DNA from: DATEOR01 sp046733475
GTDB lineage: Bacteria; Actinomycetota; Thermoleophilia; Gaiellales; Gaiellaceae
DNA: 53,968 bases
Assembly: GCA_046733475.1 (NCBI GenBank)
Contig: JBKPPF010000071.1
Coordinates: forward strand, 1 to 53,968
Direction: 5' to 3'
Below, piece by piece: positions 39,921 through 47,555 of this stretch (positions are counted from its first letter, which is position 1; the number at the start of each line of letters is the position of its first letter). The position numbers and the translations under genes are program-made. The notes under the pieces are model-generated. The model was not told the origin of the DNA and did no database searches. It worked only from the letters and a program-made list of their open reading frames with translations.

Positions 39921-40679
39921 GTGCCGGAGCTGTCGGATCGCACCGCAATCGTCACAGGCGCCTCGAGCGGCATCGGGGCCGAGACCGCACGCGCCCTGGC
40001 GGGCGCCGGCACGCGGCTGGCCCTCGGCGCGCGGCGCGTCGAAAGGCTGGAGAAGCTTCTGAAAGAGCTTCCCGGTGAAGGCCACGAGATGGCGCCCCTC
40101 GACGTCACGGACGAGACGAGCTGCGCATCCTTCGTCGAGACGGCGGCCGGCACTCTCGGCCGCATCGACATCCTCATCAACAACGCGGGGCTCGCTCTCG
40201 GCCGCACGTCGGTCGAGGAGTCGAACGACGACGACGACCGTCAGATGCTCGAGACCAACGTGCTCGGCCTGGTTCGCATGACGCGTCTCGTGCTGCCCCA
40301 CATGGAGGACGGGCGCGGGCACATCGTCAACCTTGGGTCGTGGGCGGGGCGGGAGGCCTACCCGCAGGGCGGCATGTACGTGGGCTCGAAGACCGCCGTC
40401 CTCGCCTTGACGCAGGTCATGCGGAAGGAGCTCGTCGGGCGGATCAAGGTCTCGACGGTAGACCCGGGCATGGTGGGGGACACGGAGTTCTCGGACGTCC
40501 GCTTCCGCGGCGACCAGGAACGCAAGGGCGCGGTCTACCGCGGCGTCGACTACCTGACCCCCGCCGACGTGGCTGACTGCATCCTCTTCGCGGTGAGCCG
40601 GCCCGACTACATGGTCGTCGACGAGATGGTGATCAAGCCTCTCCAGCAAGCGAGCCAGGACTCCATCGTCCGCCGCTAG
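39921..40679 (+). CDS. Short-chain dehydrogenase/reductase
   Basis: 252 residues of the classical SDR family: cofactor motif T-G-A-S-S-G-I-G (12-19), N-N-A-G (87-90), catalytic S140, Y153 and K157 (Y-V-G-S-K). R38-R39 after the second strand suggests NADPH preference. It resembles YdfG-type 3-hydroxy acid dehydrogenases, but substrate is unassigned. The TAG stop overlaps the next GTG by one base (TAGTG), so it is translationally linked to the debranching-type enzyme. Confidence 0.93.
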   Translation: MPELSDRTAIVTGASSGIGAETARALAGAGTRLALGARRVERLEKLLKELPGEGHEMAPLDVTDETSCASFVETAAGTLGRIDILINNAGLALGRTSVEESNDDDDRQMLETNVLGLVRMTRLVLPHMEDGRGHIVNLGSWAGREAYPQGGMYVGSKTAVLALTQVMRKELVGRIKVSTVDPGMVGDTEFSDVRFRGDQERKGAVYRGVDYLTPADVADCILFAVSRPDYMVVDEMVIKPLQQASQDSIVRR

Positions 40680-42742
40680 TGGCACTCACCATCCTGGAAG
40701 GCTCGACGTTCTGCGTCTCTGACGAGTGCGGAGACATCGCCGACCCCGTGATGGGCCTCTTCGCGGAGGACACACGCTTTCTCTCGCGCTGGATCCTCAC
40801 GATCAACGGCGAGCGGCCGCTCCAGCTTTCGTCAGACAAGGTCGAGTACTACTCGGCCGCCTTCTACCTTCGGAACCCGGTCGCGGGCGGCCTCGAGCAG
40901 GACGTGCTCTCGATCGGGCGCGACCGCTTCATCGGCGACGGGATGCAGGAGCACATCGTCGTCGTGAACCACGCACCGCATCCCGTCGAGTTCGAGCTCG
41001 CGCTCGAGGTCGGTACCGACTTCGCGGACATCTTCGCTGTCAAGGAGCACGACTTCGCGCTCGGACACCCGGACACAGCGCCGCCGCTTCCTGCCCTCGC
41101 GCCGTCCGAGTTCGAGTCCGACGGCAACCAGTTCGTCTTCACCGACGGGCCGAACCGGCTGACCCAGGTCCTCCTCTCCGAGCCGGGCGACGTCAACGGC
41201 AGCTCGGTGCGTTACTCCATCGCGCTCGAATCGCGGGAGGAGTGGCGCCTCCGGGCCGACGTCATTCCGTCCGCGAACGGCGTTCGTGTCGCCGTCACGC
41301 ACGCGGAGCGGAAGTTCGGCGACGAGCTCTCGCGCGTCCGCTCATCTCTCTCGGCGTGGCACCTTTCGATCCCGCAGCTACAGGCCTCCTGGGAGGAGCT
41401 GGCGGTGACGTTCAGGCAGTCGGTCGCCGATCTTGCCTCGCTGCGGATGGACGAGGATCCGCGGGTCCCCGGCCAGCTTCCCGCCGCGGGGATGCCTTGG
41501 TTCATGACCGTCTTCGGTCGCGACACGCTCGTCACATGCCTGCAGACGCTCCTCTTCGGACCCGAGCTCGCGCACAATGCCCTCCGCGTCCTGGCCGCGC
41601 TGCAGGCGACCGCCGACGACCCGGCGATCGACGCCGAGCCCGGCAAGATCGTCCACGAGGTGCGCCACGGCAAGGGCGCCGAAGCATGGTTCCCGCGGTA
41701 CTACGGCACGGTCGACGCGACGCCGCTCTACCTCGTACTGCTCTCCGAAGTCTGGCGCTGGACGGGCGACGCGACCCTCGCCGAGGACCTTCGGGGGCCC
41801 GCGATGCGCGCCCTCGCCTGGATCGACGAGTACGGCGACGGCGACGGCGACGGCTTCGTCGAGTACAGGCGCCGCTCCGAGCGCGGCCTCGTCAACCAGT
41901 CGTGGAAGGACTCGGGCGATTCGCAGCGCTTCCACGACGGTCGTATCGCGGACGCGCCGATCGCTCCGTGCGAGGTTCAGGGTTACGTCTACGACGCCAA
42001 GCGGCGAACGGCCGAGCTCGCGCGCGAGGTCTGGCGCGACCAGGAGCTGGCCGACCGGCTCGACCGGCAGGCGGAGGACCTGCAGGTGCGTTTCCAGGAG
42101 GCGTTCTGGTGCGAGGGCCGCGGCGGCTACTACGCGCTCGCCCTCGACGGGGAGAAGCGCCGCGTGGACTCGCTGACCTCGAACATCGGTCACCTTCTCT
42201 GGAGCGGCATCGTCCCGGCCGATCGCGCCGACGCGATCGTCGACCAGCTGATGGGCGACGAACTCTGGTCGGGGTGGGGCGTGCGCACCATGTCCTCGGG
42301 CGACGCCGGCTTCAACCCGCTCTCGTACCACAACGGCACGGTCTGGCCGCATGACAACTCCCTCATCGCCTGGGGCCTTGCGCGCTACGGGCGCTGGTCC
42401 GAGACGCAGCGGATCGGGCGGCGCATGTTCACCGCGGCTCGCCACTTTCACCACCAGCTCCCCGAGGTCTTCGCGGGCTTCTCGCGGACCGCGACACCGT
42501 TCCCGATCGCCTACCCGACGGCGGCGCGGCCGCAGGCGTGGGCCGCCGGCACGCCCGTGATCCTCCTCCAGCTCCTCCTCGGTTTGCGGCCCGATCCGGC
42601 TCGGCACGCGATCGTTTCCGACGCCCCCGCGGAGTTGCCCTCCTGGCTCGGCTCGCTCAAGCTCTCGGGTGTGCGCGCGTTCGGCCGGAGTTGGGAGGTT
42701 CGGCTCGAAAATGGGCACATAGAGGTGGACGCAGCGGAATGA
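40679..42742 (+). CDS. Amylo-alpha-1,6-glucosidase (glycogen debranching) family protein
   Basis: 687 residues. The N-terminal beta-rich domain (about 5-200), opening with a glycogen-debranching-type N motif (G-L-F-A-E-D-T-R-F-L-S-R-W), matches the GDE N-terminal family. The (alpha/alpha)6 catalytic barrel follows (about 270-670): G-M-P-W-F-M-T-V-F-G-R-D-T-L, Y-x-x-x-D-A-T-P-L-Y-L near 345, N-Q-S-W-K-D-S-G-D near 405, and S-Y-H-N-G-T-V-W-P-H-D-N near 550. It probably hydrolyses alpha-1,6 branches or a related glucan or glucosylated small molecule. The stop overlaps the glycosyltransferase start (ATGA). Confidence 0.92.
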   Translation: MALTILEGSTFCVSDECGDIADPVMGLFAEDTRFLSRWILTINGERPLQLSSDKVEYYSAAFYLRNPVAGGLEQDVLSIGRDRFIGDGMQEHIVVVNHAPHPVEFELALEVGTDFADIFAVKEHDFALGHPDTAPPLPALAPSEFESDGNQFVFTDGPNRLTQVLLSEPGDVNGSSVRYSIALESREEWRLRADVIPSANGVRVAVTHAERKFGDELSRVRSSLSAWHLSIPQLQASWEELAVTFRQSVADLASLRMDEDPRVPGQLPAAGMPWFMTVFGRDTLVTCLQTLLFGPELAHNALRVLAALQATADDPAIDAEPGKIVHEVRHGKGAEAWFPRYYGTVDATPLYLVLLSEVWRWTGDATLAEDLRGPAMRALAWIDEYGDGDGDGFVEYRRRSERGLVNQSWKDSGDSQRFHDGRIADAPIAPCEVQGYVYDAKRRTAELAREVWRDQELADRLDRQAEDLQVRFQEAFWCEGRGGYYALALDGEKRRVDSLTSNIGHLLWSGIVPADRADAIVDQLMGDELWSGWGVRTMSSGDAGFNPLSYHNGTVWPHDNSLIAWGLARYGRWSETQRIGRRMFTAARHFHHQLPEVFAGFSRTATPFPIAYPTAARPQAWAAGTPVILLQLLLGLRPDPARHAIVSDAPAELPSWLGSLKLSGVRAFGRSWEVRLENGHIEVDAAE

Positions 42743-43779
42743 AGGTCGCGGTTCTCAGCCCGGTGTGGTTCCCGGTGCCGCCGACGCGCTACGGCGGGAT
42801 CGAGTGGATCGTCTCGCTTCTCGCCGAGGGGCTCGTCCGCGCAGGGCATGACGTGACGCTCTTCGCCTCCGGAGACTCGAGCACGCAGGCCGAGCTCGTC
42901 TCTGTCTACGCCGAGGCTCCGTCGGAGCACATCGGCACAACCCAGGTCGAGCTGCGCCATGCGCTCTCGTGTTTCGAGCGGGCCGGCGACTTCGACGTCA
43001 TCAACGACCACACCGGGCCGCTCGGCGCGTTGCTCGGCGGCGTGGTCGAGACGCCGGTCGTGCACACCGTGCACGGGCCGCTCGGCGGGGCGCCCGGGCT
43101 CCTCTACACGTCGCTCTCCAAGGTCTGCCCAGAGGTAGGGCTGATCTCACTGTCCATGAACCAGCGCAAGCCGCTGCCCGGCTTGAACTGGGTGGCGAAC
43201 TGCCCGAACGCCCTCGAGCTCGACGTCTACCCCGTGCATCCGCACAAGGGCGACTACCTGCTCTTCCTCGGCCGCCTGAGCCCGGAAAAGGGCTGCCACC
43301 GTGCGATCGAGGTTGCGAAGGAGGTCGGCGTGCCGCTCCTGATCGCGGGGAAGCTGCAGGACCGGGCCGAGAAGGAGTACTTCGAGGAGCATGTGCGGCC
43401 GAACCTCGGCTGGGGCATCGAGTACCTCGGCGAGGTCGACCACACCAAGAAGGTGGACCTCCTTCAGAACGCCCGCGTGACTCTCTTCCCGATCGAGTGG
43501 GAAGAGCCGTTCGGCCTCGTCATGATCGAATCGATGGCGTGCGGGACGCCCGTGATCGCGACGCGCTGGGGCGCCGTCCCCGAGGTGATCGACGACGGGC
43601 GAACCGGCGTCATCGTCGACGACTACAGGGACATGCCGGACGTCCTCGAGCGGGCCGCCGCGCTCGACCCGATGGATTGCCGCCGCTACGTCGAGGAACG
43701 ATTCTCTTCCGACCGGATGGTCCGCGACTACGAAGCGGCCTACGAGAAGGCCCTAGAGGGGGCCGCGGCGGCCGCCTAG
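42739..43779 (+). CDS. GT4-family glycosyltransferase
   Basis: 346 residues with the GT-B fold. The N-terminal domain starts with P-V-P-P-T-R-Y-G-G-I-E-W; the C-terminal domain has L-F-L-G-R-L-S-P-E-K-G and the donor-binding E-x7-E motif in W-E-E-P-F-G-L-V-M-I-E-S-M-A-C-G-T-P-V. It should transfer a sugar from a nucleotide donor. Pairing with a debranching-type hydrolase suggests a shared glucan or compatible-solute pathway. The open frame upstream (to 42538) is shadow of the preceding gene. It ends 1 base before the convergent peptidase gene. Confidence 0.92.
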   Translation: MKVAVLSPVWFPVPPTRYGGIEWIVSLLAEGLVRAGHDVTLFASGDSSTQAELVSVYAEAPSEHIGTTQVELRHALSCFERAGDFDVINDHTGPLGALLGGVVETPVVHTVHGPLGGAPGLLYTSLSKVCPEVGLISLSMNQRKPLPGLNWVANCPNALELDVYPVHPHKGDYLLFLGRLSPEKGCHRAIEVAKEVGVPLLIAGKLQDRAEKEYFEEHVRPNLGWGIEYLGEVDHTKKVDLLQNARVTLFPIEWEEPFGLVMIESMACGTPVIATRWGAVPEVIDDGRTGVIVDDYRDMPDVLERAAALDPMDCRRYVEERFSSDRMVRDYEAAYEKALEGAAAAA

Positions 43780-43780
43780 C

Positions 43781-44461
43781 TCAGTCCCGCAAGTAGGCGA
43801 GAACGAAGTAGAGAAGCTGCGTCAGTGCGGCGAGCGCGCCGGCGACGTAGGTCAGAGCGGCCGCGGTGAGCACCTTCTGGACGCCGGCCGATTCGTCCGC
43901 CGTCACGAGGCCGAGTGTCGTGAGCTGCTGGCCGGCCCGCTTGGAGGCGTTGAACTCCACCGGCAGCGTGACGATGTGGAAGAAGACTGCGACCGCGTAG
44001 ATGAGGATCGCGATCGTGATCAGGTTGAGCGCGTTCAGGAGCACGCCCGCCATGAGCAGCCAGATCCACGTGTTCGAGGCGATCGCGACCACCGGGAACA
44101 TCGCGCTCCGTAGGCGCAGGGCCGCGTAGCCGGCCTGGTGCTGCAGCGCGTGGCCGCTCTCGTGGGCCGCCACGGCCGCTGCCGCGACGGTCTTCGGGTC
44201 GTAGACGGGCGGGGACAGGTGTAGCGCCTTCTTGCGCGGGTCGTAGTTGTCCGAGAGCGCGCCGGCGTCGGAGCGGTCGACAGGCACCTCCTCGAGCCCG
44301 TTTCTGTCGAGGATCTGGCGCGCCACCTCGGCGCCCGTCATCCCGGACAGGAGCTGGATGTGCGAGTAGCGGTCGAACGTCCTCCGGAGCCACCACTGCA
44401 CGGCGAGCCCGATGAGGAGGGTCGGGACGAGCAGCAGGATGTAGAGGCCCCAGTCGTTCAT
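43781..44461 (-). CDS. YugP-like membrane zinc metallopeptidase
   Basis: 226 residues. Helix 1 (about 5-25) is followed by a cytosolic or external catalytic loop with H100-E-S-G-H104 (HExxH) in A-A-H-E-S-G-H-A-L-Q-H. Two central helices follow (about 120-165), then a glutamate-containing segment L-P-V-E-F-N-A-S-K-R-A that probably gives the third zinc ligand, and a C-terminal helix. This is the zinc metallopeptidase family of B. subtilis YugP; substrates are unknown. TACACT at -14 to -9 (44475-44470) and a GAGAGG abutting the ATG are both present. The open frame upstream overlaps the transsulfuration gene. Confidence 0.9.
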   Translation of the reverse strand: MNDWGLYILLLVPTLLIGLAVQWWLRRTFDRYSHIQLLSGMTGAEVARQILDRNGLEEVPVDRSDAGALSDNYDPRKKALHLSPPVYDPKTVAAAAVAAHESGHALQHQAGYAALRLRSAMFPVVAIASNTWIWLLMAGVLLNALNLITIAILIYAVAVFFHIVTLPVEFNASKRAGQQLTTLGLVTADESAGVQKVLTAAALTYVAGALAALTQLLYFVLAYLRD

Positions 44462-44483
44462 CCTCTCGAAGTGTAGATCGGAG

Positions 44484-45632
44484 CTAGGAGGGACTTGCGA
44501 CAATGGTCGCAAGCGCATGCTCGAGATCGGCGACGAGGTCGTCGGCCGACTCGATCCCGACCGAGAGCCGGACGAGGCTCGGCGGTACCGCGAAGGGCGC
44601 GTTCGCCGTCGATGCATGGGTCATCTGTGCCGGCTGCTCGATGAGGCTCTCGACTCCGCCGAGGCTCTCGGCGAGCTTCCAGATTCTCGTTTCTTCGACG
44701 AGCCGGATCGCAGCCTCCTCCGACGCGGCGAGGAACGAGATCATCCCGCCGAAGTCCGCCATCTGTCGCGTCGCGATCTCGTGGCCCGGGTGGGCGGGCA
44801 GGCCCGGGTAGTACACGCGCTCGACGGCCTCGTGCTCGTCGAGGAATGCCGCGATCTGCCGCGCGTTCTCGCAGTGCCGCCGCATGCGGATCGCGAGCGT
44901 CTTCACGCCGCGGAGAACGAGCCAGGCGTCGAAGGGGCCGGGGACGGCGCCGAGAGACTTCTGCAGAAAGCGCAGCCGCTCCGCCACCGTCGGGTCGTTC
45001 GTCCCCGCGAAGCCCCCGATCACGTCCGAGTGTCCGCCGAGGTACTTCGTGGTCGAGTGGACGACGATGTCGGCGCCGAGCTCGAGCGGGCGCTGTAGGT
45101 ACGGCGTGGCGAAGGTGTTGTCCACGACTACGAGCGCTCCGACCGCATGGGCGGCCTCAGCCGCGGCCGCGATGTCGATCACGTTCAGGAGCGGGTTCGT
45201 CGGCGACTCGAGCCAGACGATCCGCGTCTTGGAGTCGAGGTGGTCGGCGAGGCCGTCGGTGATCTCCTCGGCCGAGCGAAAGGCGAAGTCGTAGCCCTTC
45301 GGCTCATAGACCTGCGAGAACATCCGGTAGACGCCGCCGTAGACGTCGTTCACGCACACGACGCGCTCGCCCGGGCTGACGAGGTGCATGATCGTCGTCG
45401 TCGCGCCGAGGCCGGACGAGAAGGCGAGGCCATGGTCGGCGCTATCGAGCGAGGCGAGGCAGGTCTCCAGGGCGGTCCGCGTGGGGTTCCCCGAGCGCGA
45501 GTAGTCGTAGCCCTTGTTCTTGCCGACCGCGTCCTGCAGGTACGTGGAGGTCTGGTAGATCGGTGTGGTGATCGCCCCCGTGGCGGGGTCCGGCTCCTGC
45601 CCTTCGTGGATGGCTCGCGTCTCGAAGTCCAT
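44484..45632 (-). CDS. Cystathionine gamma-synthase / gamma-lyase family PLP enzyme
   Basis: 382 residues of the Cys/Met metabolism PLP family. Visible motifs: Y-D-Y-S-R-S-G-N-P-T-R (phosphate-binding partner loop), S-S-G-L-G-A-T-T-T near 72, D-N-T-F-A-T-P-Y near 171, and the Schiff-base lysine K196 in S-T-T-K-Y-L-G-G-H. Synthase and lyase cannot be told apart by eye. With cystathionine beta-synthase upstream, a gamma-lyase completing reverse transsulfuration to cysteine is the more economical reading. ATG 45632 has TACGAT exactly at -12 to -7. Confidence 0.93.
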   Translation of the reverse strand: MDFETRAIHEGQEPDPATGAITTPIYQTSTYLQDAVGKNKGYDYSRSGNPTRTALETCLASLDSADHGLAFSSGLGATTTIMHLVSPGERVVCVNDVYGGVYRMFSQVYEPKGYDFAFRSAEEITDGLADHLDSKTRIVWLESPTNPLLNVIDIAAAAEAAHAVGALVVVDNTFATPYLQRPLELGADIVVHSTTKYLGGHSDVIGGFAGTNDPTVAERLRFLQKSLGAVPGPFDAWLVLRGVKTLAIRMRRHCENARQIAAFLDEHEAVERVYYPGLPAHPGHEIATRQMADFGGMISFLAASEEAAIRLVEETRIWKLAESLGGVESLIEQPAQMTHASTANAPFAVPPSLVRLSVGIESADDLVADLEHALATIVASPS

Positions 45633-45638
45633 GGCCTG

Positions 45639-45644
45639 ATCGTA
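45639..45644 (-). promoter_or_regulatory. -10 element for the gamma-family transsulfuration gene
   Basis: TACGAT on the minus strand (45644-45639) lies exactly at -12 to -7 from ATG 45632. No convincing Shine-Dalgarno sequence follows. Confidence 0.45.
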
Positions 45645-45692
45645 TCCTTGCGGCACGGGCCCGGTCCGTGCATTGCGCGTCGCCGTCGCCTC

Positions 45693-45709
45693 CCAGGACT
45701 TCGTCCTGG
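45693..45709 (-). terminator. Small hairpin after the VOC gene
   Basis: CCAGGAC-TTC-GTCCTGG is a perfect 7-bp stem just beyond the stop of the VOC gene and upstream of the next promoter. It may end the CBS-VOC transcript; there is no U tract. Confidence 0.45.
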
Positions 45710-45715
45710 ACTGGC

Positions 45716-46135
45716 TCAGCCGAGCGAGACGGACCCGTCCGGCCCGATCGTCCAGTGCGGGTTGTGCGCAACCTCCCACGGATGTCCGTCGGGGTCGACG
45801 AAGACGCCCGAATAGCCGCCCCAAAAGGTCGGCGCCCCCGCGCGTGGGATCTTCGCCCCGGCGGCTCGTGCCTCCTCGATCACCGCATCCACTTCCTCGG
45901 GCGAGCGGCAGTTGTAGGCGAGCGTGATGCCGCCCCAGCCGCCGAGATCCTCGACGCCGCTGTCCTCTGCGAGCTCGTCGCGGCCCCAGAGGGCGACGAT
46001 CATCGAGCCCGCCTGAAAGAAGACGACGTCGTCCGCCGGCGCGGCGCCCGACGTCCAGCCGAGCGCCTCGTAGAACGTGCGGGAGCGGGCGAGGTCGGAG
46101 ACGCCGAGCGTGACGAGGCTGAGCCGCTGTTCCAT
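45716..46135 (-). CDS. VOC superfamily (glyoxalase-like) protein
   Basis: 139 residues. Paired VOC modules are clear: L-V-T-L-G-V-S-D-L-A-R-S-R-T-F-Y-E-A-L-G at the N terminus and G-V-F-V-D-P-D-G-H-P-W-E-V near 110, with a candidate metal-ligand E near the end of that strand. The ATG overlaps the cystathionine beta-synthase stop by one base (TGATG), so the two are translationally coupled. Its place between two transsulfuration genes hints at handling a sulfur-containing or reactive carbonyl metabolite, but this is only positional. Confidence 0.88.
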   Translation of the reverse strand: MEQRLSLVTLGVSDLARSRTFYEALGWTSGAAPADDVVFFQAGSMIVALWGRDELAEDSGVEDLGGWGGITLAYNCRSPEEVDAVIEEARAAGAKIPRAGAPTFWGGYSGVFVDPDGHPWEVAHNPHWTIGPDGSVSLG

Positions 46136-47532
46136 CAGGCCGAGCTCTGCTGGCGGGCGAGGTATTCGAGGAGGTCGGCGCGCGTGAGGACTCCAACGGG
46201 CCGGCCGCCGCTTGCGACGACGACCGCCGGGTTCCCGGCGGAGAGGTCGGCGAAGACGGTGTCTACCGACGCGCCGATCTCGACCGCGGGAAGCGGCGGC
46301 TCCATCGCGGCCGCGATGTCCTCCGAGAGCGCGTTCTGGTCGCGGAAGACCCGGTCGAGGAGCCCGCTCTCGCGGATCGAGCCGACGACGTCGGCGAGGG
46401 AGGCGGGCTCGTCGCCGTTCCGCACGACCGGGATCTGCGAGATCCCGTAGCGCTGCATGAGGTCGATGGCCTCGCCGACCTTCTGGTGCGTTCCGACGGT
46501 GACGAGCTCGGGCACCTCGGGCTCCTCGTCCTGCTTGGAGGAGAGGACGGCCTGGATCGTCGCGGCCGGCGCGCGCTCGAGGAAGCCGTGCTCGAGGAGC
46601 CAGTTGTCGTCGTAGACCTTGGAGAGGTAGCCGCGCCCGGAGTCCGGGACGATGGTGGCGAGGGTCGCGTCCGGCCCGAAGCTCTTGGCGACCTGCAGCA
46701 TCGCCCAGACGGCGGTGCCTCCGGAGCCGCCGACGAGGATGCCCTCCTCGCGGGCGAGGCGGCGTGCGGTGCGGAAGGAGTCGCGGTCGGAGACGGTGAT
46801 GAACTCGTCCACGAGCGCCGGGTCGAAGGTGGTGGGCCAGAAGTCCTCGCCGATGCCTTCGACGAGGTAGGGATGGACGTTGTCGGGCTGCGAGAAGATC
46901 GAGCCCTCGGGGTCGGCGCCGACGACGAGCAGGTCGGGTTTCTGCTCCTTGAGGTAGCGCGCGGTGCCGGTCACCGTGCCGCCCGTGCCGACGGAGAGGA
47001 CGAGCGCGTCGATCTCCCCGCCGGTCTGCTCCCAGAGCTCGGGCCCGGTCGTCTCGTAGTGCGCCTGCGGGTTGGCCTGGTTCGAGTACTGGTCGGGCTT
47101 GAAGGCGCCGGGGATCTCCTCGGCGAGGCGGTTCGAGACCGAGTAGTAGCTCTCGGGCGAGTCGGGCGGAACGGCAGTCGGGCAGATGACCACCTCGGCG
47201 CCATAGGCGCGCAGAAGCGCGCGCTTCTCCTCGGCGATCTTGTCGGGCATGACGAAGACGCAGCGGTAGCCCTTGAGCGCTGATGCGATGGCGAGGCCAA
47301 CGCCGGTATTGCCGCTCGTGGGCTCGACGATCGTCCCGCCCGGCGAGAGCTTCCCTTCCCGCTCGGCCTGCTCGATCATCTTGAGGCCGATCCGGTCCTT
47401 CACGCTTCCGCCCGGATTCAGGAACTCGAGCTTGGCGAGGAGAGTCGGCTCCACGTCCCTCGAGAGCCGCTGCAGGCGGACGAGCGGAGTGTTCCCCACG
47501 AGGTCGAGGACCGTTGGGTAGTCGCCGGCCAT
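46135..47532 (-). CDS. Cystathionine beta-synthase with C-terminal CBS domain pair
   Basis: 465 residues. The PLP fold-type II domain (about 1-320) has the Schiff-base lysine K45 in N-P-G-G-S-V-K-D-R-I-G, the substrate loop T-S-G-N-T-G near 68, and the phosphate loop G-T-G-G-T near 176. Two CBS motifs occupy about 335-460 and probably regulate activity through an adenosyl ligand such as S-adenosylmethionine. It condenses homocysteine with serine, or forms cysteine from O-acetylserine. Presence of the CBS pair favours a true beta-synthase. TATCGT lies at -13 to -8 (47545-47540). The purH gene ends 23 bases upstream on the same strand. Confidence 0.93.
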   Translation of the reverse strand: MAGDYPTVLDLVGNTPLVRLQRLSRDVEPTLLAKLEFLNPGGSVKDRIGLKMIEQAEREGKLSPGGTIVEPTSGNTGVGLAIASALKGYRCVFVMPDKIAEEKRALLRAYGAEVVICPTAVPPDSPESYYSVSNRLAEEIPGAFKPDQYSNQANPQAHYETTGPELWEQTGGEIDALVLSVGTGGTVTGTARYLKEQKPDLLVVGADPEGSIFSQPDNVHPYLVEGIGEDFWPTTFDPALVDEFITVSDRDSFRTARRLAREEGILVGGSGGTAVWAMLQVAKSFGPDATLATIVPDSGRGYLSKVYDDNWLLEHGFLERAPAATIQAVLSSKQDEEPEVPELVTVGTHQKVGEAIDLMQRYGISQIPVVRNGDEPASLADVVGSIRESGLLDRVFRDQNALSEDIAAAMEPPLPAVEIGASVDTVFADLSAGNPAVVVASGGRPVGVLTRADLLEYLARQQSSA

Positions 47533-47539
47533 CGGCGTA

Positions 47540-47545
47540 ACGATA
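47540..47545 (-). promoter_or_regulatory. -10 element for cystathionine beta-synthase
   Basis: TATCGT on the minus strand (47545-47540) is at -13 to -8 from ATG 47532, in the 23-base gap after purH. It suggests that CBS can be transcribed apart from the purine operon. Confidence 0.4.
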
Positions 47546-47555
47546 CGGCCTGTGC

